From Chelydra serpentina (Eukaryota > Chordata > Testudines > Chelydridae): a stretch of DNA of 64,000 nucleotides. A program made the position numbers and the translations under genes. Below are positions 45,531-56,812 of this stretch, one piece after another. The DNA lies in contig JBAIAC010000004.1 in NCBI GenBank assembly GCA_037349315.1, positions 25,299,001 to 25,363,000 on the forward strand. Reading direction: 5' to 3'. Each line of letters starts with the position of its first letter. Position 1 is the first letter of the stretch. Under the pieces are notes generated by a model, which saw only the letters and a program-made list of their open reading frames with translations, was not told the DNA's origin and searched no databases.

Positions 45531-45740
45531 AGCTAGTATCTGCAGATGGGGATACATAGCGGTGTGTGGGCAGTTTGGTCTCCAAACCAAATCAGAAGGG
45601 TAAATAAGGTGAGTACACGGGTATTTATTACAGCCTTTATAGCGAAGATGGAGAGGGTATGTCTGATAGTGGAACTAGTGGTAGGTGAGACTATTTGTGG
45701 CTAGAATGTAAAGGGTATGAAGTGAAAGTGTCTCTTATAT
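45531..45740. other. Spacer; no gene recognised
   Basis: Ordinary sequence between SINE and CR1 fragments. Confidence 0.4.
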
Positions 45741-45743
45741 AAC

Positions 45744-46382
45744 AGAGTCATAGACTTTAAGGTCAGAAGGGACCATTATGATCATCTAGTCTGACCTCCT
45801 GCACAACGCAGGCCACAGAATCTCACCCACCCACTCCTGTAATAAACCCCCAACCTATGTCTGAGCTATTGAAGTCCTCAAATCATGGTTTAAAGACTTC
45901 AAAGTGCAGAGAATCATCCAGAGAATCCTCCAGCAAGTGACCCGTGCCCCATGCTACAGAGGAAGGCGAAAAACCCCCAGGGCCTCTGCCAATCTGCCCT
46001 GGAGGAAAATTCCTTCCCGACCCCAAATATGGCGATCAGCTAAACCCTGAGCATGTGGGCAAGACTCACCAGCCAGACACCCAGGAAAGAATTCTCTTTA
46101 GTAACTCAGATCCCACCCCATCTAACATCCCATCATAGGCCATTGGGCATATTTACCACTAATAGTCAAAGATCAATTAATTGCCAAAATTAGGCTATCC
46201 CATCATACCATCCCCGCCATAAACTTACTAAGCTTAGTCTTGAAGCCAGATATGTCTTTTACTCCCACTACTCCCCTTGAAAGGCTGTTCCAGAACTTCA
46301 CTCCTCTGATGGTTGGAAACTTTCGTCTAATTTCAAGTCAAAACTTCCTGATGGCCAGTTTATATCCATTTGCTCTTGTAAT
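45744..46382 (-). mobile_element. CR1-type LINE 3' region, reverse, longest copy
   Basis: GAGTCATAGACTTTAAGGTC, AGAAGGGACCATTATGATCA, GGAAGGCGAAAAACCCCC, CTGGAGGAAAATTCCTTCCC and, far inside, AAGGCTGTTCCAGAACTTC and GGCCAGTTTATATCCATTTG are the reverse of a CR1 3' UTR plus adjoining sequence. The copy at 60211 shares its first 320 bp. The 64-66 codon frames inside are not genes. Confidence 0.9.
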
Positions 46383-48330
46383 AATGGGGAAATGGGGTAA
46401 AGTCTTTGGTCTGTACTGTCGATGCTGGGAAAGGATTTAGGCAATGGTATAGCAGTCTCCCCCAACCCCCACTGAAGTCAGACAGACACACTCCAATTGA
46501 CTTCAACTGAATCATCAGCACAGGAAGGGTAAATTCAGCATGTTGAGAGCTTAATTGATTTAGGCGTGTAAGATACATTATGATCTTCAGATGAAAGGCA
46601 CTGTACATTCAAAGTTCTATTACAATGAACTAGCTGAATACAAGGAAAGTGTCATAGTAATTTTGTTAAAATTAATCATAATAATCAGTTGCTGAGAGAC
46701 AGCAGTTTCCAATCTATTGAGTGCCTGCAAGAAAAACTAGAAAAAAGGAATTTGCAGAATGAATGTATGAATACGTTAAGTTAGTACATAAAATTCCACA
46801 AACCAATTAAAAACAAAACACTGGAATGTTTAAATCACACATTCTCCCTAGGTTTCAGGGTCTAATGAAAATGATCATTTATATGGACTTTGAAAGAGAG
46901 TGCACATACAGAATTTATAGATGTTTATTGGATAATACTAATACAAGCTAAATATTTTTAAGGGTCATTCATTAATCCTTCATTTAACCTACTCATCAAC
47001 AAAGATATATTTAAATTAATGATATATCTCAGGATGTAATGGCTGTCTTGGGTGGATGATGTGGATAAAGCTATTTCATCTGCTGAACACATAATGATGG
47101 CTTGAACCGTAAGGAATTTTAATCTTATGGAATAAAAAGGCACAACCGGAATGTTTGGTTTATACAGTGCCACAAATACACATGATGCTCTAAAGGACCT
47201 GAAAGGAAAGACAGGGTCCTTGCCTCAAATTTTAGACAAATTTGTAACTTGGGACAAGAAGCTAGGCAGGAGGGGAAAGGTGGGGGAGGAGAGCATTTGA
47301 TGCTTGGGAAATGAGTTGTTTCAATTATAGAAAGTAAAGGTAGCACGGAGCCAAGTTAATGCAGGATTATACAGAGTGAGAGGGGTCGAGAAAGGTGATG
47401 AGCTATAATTAGTGACAATATTAGACATAGGCTACATAATCAGTGCCCAAGGGTACCTGATTTTAAAGAGATACTTCAACATCAGGTGAGACCAACAGCA
47501 ATATGGTTCTGGCCCCTTTGGATATGTCCACACAGCAATTAAACACCTGTGGCTGGCTTGCCTGTGTCAGCTGACCCATGCCAGCGCAGATGTTTAATTA
47601 CTGTGAATATCTCCCCATTGCACCGCAACAGGAGCAGCCACACCAAGACAGAGTCACACTGGCCACGCCCCCATCACAGTTTTGGGGTGTTCTGTCCCTT
47701 TAAGTGTTTCTCTCTGTCCCCACGCCACCCACTGAGAGTCAAAGCCCAGGAGCAGCTTTGTGGGAGGTGAGAAGACTGGCTGAGGCGGCAAAATATCTAG
47801 CAGTGTCCCTGGGGAAGATAGGTAGGCAAGAGCAAAGTTGTGCAAGGCCTGGAACATGAGGGTTAGAATAAGCTGTAAATCATGTGAAAGGAGAGGCCGA
47901 GGAACTCAGAAATGAGATCAGAGAAAGATATTAGTAAAAGCCTGTCTGATCGAATGGAAGGGGTTACAGAAGAGACAGGGAGGAATAAGCTGGAGAAATC
48001 AAGGCGAGAGATGACAAAGGCACAGGCTAGGATTTGTTCCCACTAGTCAGACTTGGCGGGAGCAATGTAGAAGGATGGTGGCAGGCCGAAGAGACCAGCC
48101 ACCTCTGTGACAGTCTCCTTTGTTACATCTTATTACACATCATATACATCTGTGACAAGCTCCTCCAGCAATTGTGCAGAGCTGGGAAAGTGCAGGAGGG
48201 TAGGCGGCTGATGTATGACATCCTCTCCTGCACTTACCAGAGTTTCCCCTGGGAAGCTAATATGTTCCAACTGTTAGTAGCTTTCCACTCTCTTCCCACC
48301 CTGTACCCCTGAGTTTCTTGGGGATCCCCC
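46383..48330. other. No gene recognised except a MITE half-copy
   Basis: Unique-looking sequence. Frames at 47125-47346 and 48034-48312 have no recognisable domain. Confidence 0.5.
47518..47605. mobile_element. Half copy of the 40909 MITE family
   Basis: GATATGTCCACACAGCAATT, AACACCTGTGGCTGGC and CAGCTGACCCATGCCAG parallel the left half of 40909-41147; the right half is absent. Confidence 0.6.
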
Positions 48331-49010
48331 TGTGATGGGGTGTTCAGCCCACACTCCCCGAAAGGATTAATATGGCTCAGAAAGGTTAAGTTACCTGATA
48401 GGCCACACCTGAGGGAAAGTTAGGCTTGACAGACAAGCTCCTACTGTGGATGGGCCCAGCTGGGCAGGGGCAGGTGGGGCTGGTATAAGGCCAGGAAGCA
48501 AGGGCAGAAGGAGGCTGCACTGTGAAGCCTACAATCACTCTCCAGACTTAGAGAGGGGAAAGGAAGGAACCCAGGGAGGGAGTAGAATTCCTGGGATCCT
48601 GGCCCCAAAGGAAGGGTTTACCTAGAGGGGTGGTGAAATAGGAAGCAGCCCAGGGAAATGGCAGCACAGTTTGGGGATGGTGCAGACCTTGTGACAGTGG
48701 GGTCCATGGGCTGGAATCTGGAGTAGAAGGTGGGCCCGGGGTTCCCCTACCAGACACTGGTGAAGTGGCATAGCCTTGAATTGAAGAACTGCCGGGTATG
48801 ATACCTGGACAGCTAGTCCAGTGAAACTTTGATACTACAAAAAGGCGGGACCACAGTGACCAGGCCGGAGGGTTGTGTCATAAAAAGAAAACACTTCAAT
48901 TCTTGGCGTGTGAGAGGGGCCACAGTGTGAACAAGAGACGGAAAGAGTCATCAAATATTCCCCAGATGCAGCCACAAGGGGGCACCCAGTGGTAAGTAGG
49001 ACTCTGAGAC
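48331..49010 (+). mobile_element. Solo LTR, family B, second copy
   Basis: Starts TGTGATGGGGTG, with TATAAGG at 48484-48490, and ends near GGTAAGTAGGACTCTGAGAC. Modules GCAGCCCAGGGAAATGGCAG, GGGGTTCCCCTACCAGAC and CTGGTGAAGTGGC align with 27548-28173, but the two are considerably diverged. The right boundary is approximate and no clear duplication was found. Confidence 0.65.
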
Positions 49011-49023
49011 TCTTCCTTTAAGG

Positions 49024-49358
49024 CAATGGTCCCCAAACCGTGGGGTGTGCCCCCGTAGGGGGCATAGAGTAACATTCATGGGGGCACAGCAGGACCAGGG
49101 CCAGCCCCCCACAAGGGAGGGGGAGCGCCACCAAGCCCTGCTATGCCCCAAGCTCCGCTCCGGCACCACCCCCAGTCCCAGCCATAGCTCAGGCCCAAGC
49201 CCCGACTCCGCTCCTGGCCCCGAGCTCCCAGCCCTGGCTCCAGCATTGGCTCTCTGACTCCAGCCCTGGCTCCCAACCACGACTCCCAGGTGGGGAGGTG
49301 CGGACAGGTTCCATTATGGGTAAGAGGGGGCAGAATGGAAAAAGTTTGGGGACCACTG
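49024..49358. mobile_element. Non-autonomous hAT element (CARTGGTCCCCAAAC termini)
   Basis: Left end CAATGGTCCCCAAAC and right end GTTTGGGGACCACTG are inverted repeats. A perfect 8-bp duplication CTTTAAGG lies at 49016-49023 and 49359-49366. The interior is CCAGCCC-rich. Pro/Ala/Gly-rich frames on both strands here are compositional. The element lies 13 bp beyond the LTR. Confidence 0.95.
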
Positions 49359-49415
49359 CTTTAAGGAGGTGTTTGGAGCAACCACATAGAAAGAACTGCC
49401 TGCTTGAGGAAGAAT

Positions 49416-49590
49416 AGCTCGATGCTTAGAGTGCTACCCTACAATGACTCAGAAAATCCAGGTTTCATTCTCTGCTGTACCTCAGATTTCCTGTGTGACC
49501 TTGAGCCAGTCACTTAGCCTCTCTGCGCCTCAGTTCCCATCTGTAGAATGGGTGGTTTGGGGGATAGCTATATTAGACTGAACTGTTCAG
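49416..49590 (+). mobile_element. MIR/CORE-SINE-like fragment
   Basis: GATGCTTAGAGTGCTACCC, TGTGTGACCTTGAGCCAGTC and CTCTCTGCGCCTCAGTTCCC follow the MIR order on the + strand, including part of the tRNA-like head. Confidence 0.85.
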
Positions 49591-50555
49591 ATACTATAGT
49601 AATGGGGGAAAATAGAAGTACCTGGAATATTTATTTATCCACAAACACTATTTGATTTTCTGGAGGCTTTGGGCCAGTATTAGGGTCTGTTTCTGGGTAG
49701 GGGCAAACCCCAGCCTACCCTTACCCCCAACAGAACAAGTGGGGACAAACTCTGAGGTTTTCCCAAAAGAATGGCAATCGGGACCAGCATTAGACCCCAT
49801 CTTGTTCCTACATAACGAGTGTTACATTCATTTTAATCTCATGTTGCTCCTTATATTCACACAGTAACCAGTGCCATTATTGCTGAGCTGTGTAATTACA
49901 CAGTGGATCTCTCAGTAGCACTAAATGTATAATTATGAAGTTCTCCAAAGTATAAGGACAAAACAACCATTCACTATTTGTAGCCAATGGAGTTTTACTG
50001 TATGTGCTTTCCATACCACTTAGTTTACTGCCTACTTAACTTTCCATAAAGTGTAATTAGGTTCTGGGTAGGGTTGGAAGACGCATGGTGTATAATATAT
50101 TAACTGCACTTCTTATTCATAAAGTAACAAAGCCTCTGTACCAAATTAACGCCAACAGTTTCCCTTGGAAATAATACAAATAATTTGTCACTGCTCATTG
50201 CACTCCTACTATTATACCATGCCTGGCTTTTGAAACTAAGTTTCTAAAAATATCCAGAAGTGCTGATTCTTTGGAACAACACAATTAAAGATCTCTGCAT
50301 CTAAACCAAGGACATGGAAGTGGTTTGTTCCTGATTTTTGTCTCGCAGATTATGGCACATATAAATTCTTTTGTTCCTTTTTAAGGGGGCAGAGACTACC
50401 CAGTGGAGTATAAGTAGCAGGGAGCCAGTACTGGCCTATCCAAACATGGTGCATAGACCATGCCCCAGTTTTCTGTGGGGTTGCGGCGGGGGGGTGGGGG
50501 GTGGAGAGGGGACCTCACTGGAGCGTTGGCCTGACAGAGAGATTACTTTTTGTAA
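49591..50555. other. No gene recognised; one G-rich patch
   Basis: AT-rich sequence with short frames. G-runs at 50477-50511 (GGGG, G7, G6, GG, GGGG) form a candidate quadruplex-forming tract. Confidence 0.5.
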
Positions 50556-50561
50556 TACAGT

Positions 50562-50785
50562 AGAGACCCTGACTGAGATCAGGCCCCATTGGGCTAGGCA
50601 CTGTACAAATACCTTAAGTGCCCTGGTCGAGTTTACCATCAACGAGATAAGACAGACAAAAGGTGGGAGGGGACATAGTAGCACAGTGAAATAAAGAGAC
50701 TTGCCCAACGTCACTCAGCAGGTCAGTAGCAGAACCAGGAATAGAATCCAGGTCTCAGGTCCCAGTCCACTTCAGCAACTGCTTC
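50562..50785 (-). mobile_element. MIR-like/tetrapod SINE fragment, reverse
   Basis: CCCATTGGGCTAGGCACTGT, AGACTTGCCCAACGTCACTC and AATAGAATCCAGGTCTCAGG follow the same order as 33905, 40740 and 55140. Confidence 0.7.
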
Positions 50786-52690
50786 CCTAAGAAACATACA
50801 TTAGAATCACGTATTTAGTCACAAAACGAAGCTTGTCGCCACTATCCTGGTCCTGGTCATATATCATTGCACAATTTGCAGCTTCCTTTCTGAGAGAGAC
50901 ACGGGGCTCACCGAACAGTTTCTGCACCTGCATTGACAGGGCTCTAGGAAGAGGGTTGCACAACCCTTGTTCATATGCCAACTGACTCTTGATAATCCTA
51001 TTTGTGGCTTACTTGCAGGAAGATCGGATTCACACAAATGTATTTCAAGCTGCAATCTGAATAATACTTAGAACAGAGTTCATGGCAGCTTTCCCCTCTA
51101 GGAAAGCATACCTGGGAGATGCTGGCTCTGAATGCCTCCCTCCCCGTTGGGCTAGATGGTCACCTTACAAGCCACACTGTGTAAGGGGCCACATGTTATG
51201 GTGCCGATCCCAGGCCAGAGACTGAATTGTAGTGCAGAATTCCAGTTCCTTCTCTGCATACTGGAGAAGGAGCAAATTGTTTCACCCCCTTTTCATGCAA
51301 CAGCTTACTCCCCCTGTGCTCCTGGACAGCAGTCTCCCTGTCAGCTGGAGCAGGATAGAGCCATGGTCGCCTCTGCTCCCTGCCCCACTCTGCCTCCTAC
51401 TGCCCTCTTGCTCACAGTGGGGAAGATTAAATGAGTCACCTCTGTCTCTTCCCCAAGGTTGGAGCCACAATCGCAACAGGGGAGATGAAGAGGGTTCCTT
51501 ACTTCCCTCCACAGCCACATAAGGGCTGCAATGTCCAGGCGAGTTGATGGCACTCAGCACCTCAAGGGAAGGGTACACCATACCTCATAGCACTGGGACC
51601 TCGGTTTCCAATTCCAACCCAGCACAGGCTGGAAGGTCATTTCCATCCACTAACGGTGGCAATATAAAATGAACTGGCGGCTTCACCACACAAAAGCACC
51701 GCCCTGTTGATAGCAGTCTCAATGGCAGGGCCAAGCATTAAGTGGGAACTGATTCCTTAGAGGGGCTCTCTTTGGGTGTGGGTGGAAGCACATTGTTATG
51801 CCAGCCTGGGGAAGCATACACAGCTTCTGCCCGTGCTCTAAATAATGGACTTCAGTTCACAAAGCTGTCAGCCTACCATATGTCATAAGCAATAAACTCA
51901 CCCACATAAAAGAAATCAATGCAGCACTGCATTATGGGATAAGCAAAGAGCCGGTAGCTCCTTCTTACTGGTACTTATCCCTTTGAGCCTGGGGTGCTCC
52001 AACGCCAGCATTCTTTCCCCAACACACTCCCACTCCCTTCCTTGCTTTTTTTCCTTCCCCTTTTTAAAATCTCTTCAGTTAGGGACAGCAGTTCATGCTG
52101 ATCCCCCACTCTTCTGCTCTTGCCTGTCCTTACACTGCCCCAATGTTCTGACCCCCGGAGAGTTAACTGAGCTCCTGGTGTTGTCAGTCAGAGTTAATGC
52201 ACCCTTCTTTGAAGAGTTAAGTTACAGGCAGAAGGAGACTGACTGGCTGTTGACACACTAGGAAGGTTCACTCTGCTGATACAGTAATGCCCCCAAAGCT
52301 ACAGGAAATTCCGAAAACAGACAGCTTCTCATTTCAAAAATATTCCCCGAATAATCATTTCTGATACTGGCAAAGAGAAGAGGACCCTTAATTAACTCCC
52401 CCTCTTTATCCCTCTTTCATCACATTTGAACATACTGTGTGTAAGACACCCCAGCTTTATATACCGCAGTCCTGTCTCATCAACATCTATAGTTCCCCTT
52501 TTGTCTTCAAGATCTTTGTTGGACGGCAGATCTGAACCACGGTAAAAGCTGAATGGCTCCCAGCACTGGCATGTATGGACAAAAGACCAGCAAGAAAGCA
52601 TTAAGTAAGTTTCAACAGTGTAACATGTTTCTCAACTGCATGGTACATCAGTATGGAGCCTTTAAAAACACAGCCTAGAACGCTGAATAA
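50786..52690. other. No gene recognised
   Basis: Frames at 51156-51581 overlap on both strands and lack a domain. A 69-codon reverse frame (52392-52601) reads FYRGSDLPSNKDLEDKRGTI, charged and non-repetitive, but I cannot match it to any family. Confidence 0.4.
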
Positions 52691-52694
52691 TAGT

Positions 52695-52697
<3 letters not shown>

Positions 52698-52743
<46 letters not shown>
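52698..52743. repeat. (CA)23 microsatellite
   Basis: Uninterrupted CA dinucleotides over 46 bp. Confidence 0.98.
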
Positions 52744-52745
<2 letters not shown>

Positions 52746-53038
52746 AACCTAAAACTTGAGCCATGGTTATTTTAACAGCTTTTGATTAGGGTTGCTTAAA
52801 TGCTTTCCATTGAAACTGTTAGTCAGAAAACTAGGTTTTCACCAAAACAAAGTTTTTTTGCAGTGTCTGTTTTCTGCAGCAAATTTTCACGTTCTGGGGC
52901 CAGAGCCAGAAAGGGATTAGGCACCTAATGCGCACTTTAGGCACCATTGCATTCACAGAACCACCATTCATCTGCCACCTAACTCCCCTAGCACTTACAT
53001 GTACATTGTAGAAGGCCCCGACTTTTCTGTCACTGGTA

Positions 53039-53948
53039 GGGTTGCCAACTTTCTAATAGCAGAAAACCGAACACTCTTGCCCCGCCTCCTGCCCACCCCT
53101 TCCCTGAGGCTCCACCCCTACTCACTCCATCCCCACTCCCTTTCTCCCCCCTCCCCCCACCCTCATTCACTCACTCATTTTTCACCAGGCTAGGGCAGGA
53201 GGTTGGAGTGTGGGAGTGGGTGAGGGCTCCAGCTGTGGGTGAGGGCTCAGGGGTGGGGCAGTGGCCGAGGCAGAGGGTTGGGGTGTAGGAGGGAGCGGGC
53301 TCTGGGCTGGGGCCATAAATGAGGGGTTTGGGGTGTGGGAGGGGGGTTCGGGCTGGGACAGGGATGTGGGAGGGGTGAGGGGTCTGGCTGGGGGTGTGGG
53401 CTCTGGGGTGGAGCCAGGGATGAGTGGTTTCGGGTTTAGGAGGGGGCTCTGGGCTGGGGCATGGGGTTGGGGTGCAGGAGGGGGTGAGGGATCCGGGAGG
53501 GAGTTTGGGTGCTGGAGGGGGCTCAGGGCTGGGGCAGGGGTGTGGGAGAGGGTTCAGCATACAGGCGCCAGGTGGCATTTACCTCAGGCAGTTCCCGGGA
53601 AGCAGCCGGCATGTCTGACTCCTAGACGGAGGGGTGGCCAGGTGACTCTATGCACTGCCCCAGCCCGTAGGCACTGCCCCCCACTCCCATTAGCTGTGGT
53701 TCCCAGCCAACAGGAGCTACAGAGCCAGAGTTCGGGACGGAGACAGTGCACGCACAGACCCCCTGGCTGACCTTCCACCTAGGAGCCAGACATGCCAGCT
53801 GCTTCAGGGGAGCTGCACGGAGCCAGATAGGGAGCTTGCCCGCGCCGCCAACCAGACTTTTAACAGCCCAGTCAGCGGTGCTGACTGGAGCTACCAGGGT
53901 CCCTTTTCAAACGGGTGTTCTGGTCGAAAACTGGACACCTGGCAACTT
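53039..53948. mobile_element. Probable TA-flanked DNA element with G-rich minisatellite
   Basis: Termini GGGTTGCCAAC and GGCAACTT are short inverted repeats, each next to TA (53037-53038 and 53949-53950). The subterminal 'GAAAACCGAACACTC' and 'GGTGTTCTGGTCGAAAAC' are also complementary. The centre (53190-53560) is a GGGGCTCTGGGCTGGGG-type tandem repeat, and the remainder is C/G-rich with repeated GGCAGTTCCCGGGAAGC-like pieces. No transposase frame. Confidence 0.65.
53190..53560. repeat. G-rich minisatellite
   Basis: Imperfect units built of GGGCTCTGGGCTGGGGC, GTGGGAGGGG and GGGGTTTGGGGTGTGG, roughly 40-70 bp apart. The proline-rich reverse frame 53171-53578 is an artefact of it. Confidence 0.8.
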
Positions 53949-53950
53949 TA

Positions 53951-54260
53951 GCCACTGGACATGTGCACAGCAGTCTCAGAGAGGCACCTGTACACCTGTA
54001 TCTCATCTAAGCTCCAGGAGGATTATCATGCTAGGCATTGCCCTGGCTATCTTGCCTGTGGGGCCCAATCGGGTAGGTGTGCTCTGAGCACACACAATTT
54101 TTAGGTAAATTTTTGCTGGATCAGATCTAAGAGATTTTGGCTTTGACCCACCTCTAAAACAAGCCAGTTATGATATCCCAAATGTTGGGAGGTATGTGAT
54201 GTTAGGGTTTCTGGGAGAGAATAAGCAGAAGCAAAAAAAAACAAATCTTCCAGAACAATG
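53951..54260. other. Spacer; no gene recognised
   Basis: Ordinary sequence between two DNA elements. Confidence 0.4.
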
Positions 54261-54268
54261 CTCTAGGG

Positions 54269-54682
54269 CAGGGGTCTCAAACACGCGGCCCGCGGAGCTC
54301 TTCTCTGCGACACGCCGGGCTCCCCCCCTCACCCCGTTTTTTGTTGTGGGGTTTTTTTTTATGCCCAGGCAGTTCCCACTGCCAGACAGCTGTTCTGGCG
54401 GTGGGAACTGGCTGCAGGTAAAGAAAAAAAATGAGGGGCAGAGGGGAGCACGGGGAGCCCAGCGGGTCGCAGGGAAGAGCTTCACGGTTTCTGGGAGGGA
54501 GGGGAGAGGAGCAGGAAGCCGTGCGCACAGGGGAGGAGGCGGAGAAGGGGCAGGGCCTAATGGAAGGGGTGGAGTGGGGGTGGGGGCGGGGGCAGCGAGG
54601 GAGCGGGGTCAGTGATGCGGCTCTTGGGCCAATGCGCTAGTCCTCATGCGGCCCTCATGGTAATTTGAGTTAGACACCCCTT
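54269..54682. mobile_element. Non-autonomous hAT element (CAGGGGTCTCAAAC terminus)
   Basis: Left end CAGGGGTCTCAAACACGCGG and right end AGTTAGACACCCCTT are inverted repeats. The perfect duplication CTCTAGGG flanks at 54261-54268 and 54683-54690. 'CGCGGCCCGCGGAG' on the left and 'CATGCGGCCCTCATGG' on the right are subterminal. The GC-rich interior gives spurious Gly/Arg/Glu-rich frames. Confidence 0.93.
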
Positions 54683-54690
54683 CTCTAGGG

Positions 54691-55135
54691 TTTTGGTTTT
54701 TGAATGCAAGAGTCTCTTGTGGCTAAGAAGGAAAGATTTTTTCAACAAGATTAGATATGTATTGAACAAACAGGATCTCACGTTACACCAGCTAGCTTAA
54801 ATGGCACAAGGGGGATTCTTCTTCAGGCTTCCTGGCACAAACTGATCACCACCAGCAATCAGGAAAGAAAGACTCGTCACTTCACCTTGAAAATACACCA
54901 GATGTGTCCAGGTGCGTTGCTGAGTACAACAGGTTTATTGAGGCACCTGCTTTTCTCCTTAGCACCAGGTATAGGCTGCTATCGCTCCATGAGAAAAAGG
55001 GAAGGTAATTGCTGGCTTGGCAAACCCCGATGAAATGCAGGATTGTTTCTAAAATTGAACAACATTCTATCTTTTCCATCAGGGCTCAGTTTAATATTGC
55101 AAATCATTTATAAGTAGCAAATATGGTTGCAAATA
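54691..55135. other. No gene recognised
   Basis: Unique-looking sequence. Confidence 0.5.
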
Positions 55136-55139
55136 TAGC

Positions 55140-55400
55140 AGCACCAACTGACATTGGGGCCCTATTAAGCTAGTGGCTGTTCAAACTTATAGTAAGAAAC
55201 AGCCCCGGAAGAGCTTAAGGCCTAAACAGACCAAGGAGGAATTAGTACTTTTCCCATGCACAGATGAAGAGCTGAGGCACAGAGAAGTTAATTGACTTGC
55301 CCAAGGTCAGGAAGTCTGTGGCAAAGCTGCAAAACAAACCTAGAGCTCACTAGTCCCAGTCTACTGCCATATACTGAAGACCATCCTTCTTCTCAAAAGT
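55140..55400 (-). mobile_element. MIR-like/tetrapod SINE fragment, reverse
   Basis: ACATTGGGGCCCTATTAAGC, CAGATGAAGAGCTGAGGCAC, AGAGAAGTTAATTGACTTGC and CCAAGGTCAGGAAGTCTG follow the reverse MIR order. Confidence 0.75.
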
Positions 55401-56480
55401 CTACCAGAAAACCTACGTTGTAGAGAGCTGAGGGATCCATTTAGGACCCTATTAATAATCCTATTACAAGCGAACTTGAGTCACCGACCCTAGTGAGACT
55501 GAAAGTCTGCTCCTACATATAGATGCTATAGACCAAGTCAGACATGAGAGACTGGTATATTTCAATTTTTATGTGCTGGTTAATGACTGACAGCACTGGA
55601 GGTGCCTTTCTTCATCTTCAATAATGAACAGCAGCAGTGCAAGCTTCCTCATGCTTATCCTACATCTGGCTTGATGGCCTAAAAAAAGTAGCTTTGGCAG
55701 TTTGGTCTCCAGACCCCATTCAGTCCCAGGTATAAAAACAATCCAAGAGCATAACCTTTAGGAAACATGGCTTAGCTCTGAGGTCCTCTCTCCACAGACA
55801 ACCACGCAGGAAGAAAGTCTGTGCAGAAAGAAACACAGTAGCTAGAGTATTTTAGCTATCACTGAATAGGCAGATACAATGGTTCACTGGCCGGTTAAAG
55901 CTTTGACTGCTTCAGCACATTTCCAGTGCCATTTACAAAATATATTATCCCCAGTTTGCATTCCAAGCACGTCCATTGTAGATTCAGAGGTCAAGTCAAC
56001 GGAAATTACTGAAGAGAGAGAGCTGTGGCCAATGATCACAGTGAGAGCAGATAATGTGATTACAGAAAGACATTTGGCCATTTGTGTAGTTTACCCACAC
56101 ACACCCTACTCCATGTCTCCCCAATTTGCCTTCCTTCTGGTCCTGGAGTGTTTGTCTTTTCCTGTTTCAAATTGGTTTGTATGCATGTTTACACTCTCAT
56201 CGTGAGTGACGAGTGCTCGGTGCTGTACAAAACAGAAGGACACTCTTCCTGCCCCAAGGAACTTATCATTCTGATGTATCGCTCCTGCTCTCACTGAAGT
56301 GAGTGGCACAACTTCCACTGACTTAATGGGAGCAGGAGCAGGCATAAGACATGCAAACAGTAGAGACCAAGGTGTACATCCCCAGTCACAGTCTGCTCAC
56401 TGCACTTGTGGAAATGTGAAACCATCTTTATCCAATACTCAGGCTCTGGGGGCTGTTTTGACCTCTGGTGCAAGCCTCAG
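55401..56480. other. No gene recognised; a short SINE scrap at about 56215-56275
   Basis: CTCGGTGCTGTACAAAACAG and TGCCCCAAGGAACTTATCAT match the same tetrapod SINE type. Overlapping frames at 55879-56205 (+) and 55884-56081 (-) show no domain. Confidence 0.5.
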
Positions 56481-56493
56481 GATTGCTCTAAGG

Positions 56494-56804
56494 CAGGAAT
56501 GGGCAACCTTTCAGAAGTGGTGTGCCGAGTCTTCATTTATTCACTGTAATTGAAGGTTTCGCATGCCAGTAATACATTTTAACGTTTTTAGAAGGTCTCT
56601 TTCTACAAGTCTTTAATATATAACTAAACTATTGTTGTATGTAAAGTAAATAAGGTTTTTAAAATGCTTAAGAAGCTTCACTTAAAATTAAATTAAAATG
56701 CAGAGCCCCCCAAACCTGTGGCCAGGACCCAGGTAGTGTGAGTGCCACTGAAAATCAGCTCGCGTGCCTCCTTTGGCACCCGTGCCATAGGTTGCCTACC
56801 CCTG
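56494..56804. mobile_element. Non-autonomous hAT element (CAGGAATGGGCAACC terminus)
   Basis: Left end CAGGAATGGGCAACCTT and right end AGGTTGCCTACCCCTG are inverted repeats. The perfect duplication CTCTAAGG flanks at 56486-56493 and 56805-56812. 'GTGTGCCGAGTC' on the left and 'TTTGGCACCCGTGCC' on the right are subterminal. The interior is AT-rich and non-coding. Confidence 0.95.
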
Positions 56805-56812
56805 CTCTAAGG

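Noticed and set aside
45944..46138. ORF repeated at 60375-60557 with near-identical protein (GEKPPGPLPI...)
   Set aside because: Looks like a conserved protein pair but is the reverse strand of the CR1 3' region present in both places.
49045..49280. Ala/Pro/Gly-rich ORFs on both strands
   Set aside because: They lie inside the hAT element 49024-49358 and come from its CCAGCCC-rich interior.
53171..53578. Proline-rich reverse ORF of 135 codons
   Set aside because: It is the C-rich strand of the minisatellite in 53039-53948.
54196..54640. Gly/Arg/Glu-rich ORFs
   Set aside because: Artefact of the GC-rich interior of the hAT element 54269-54682.
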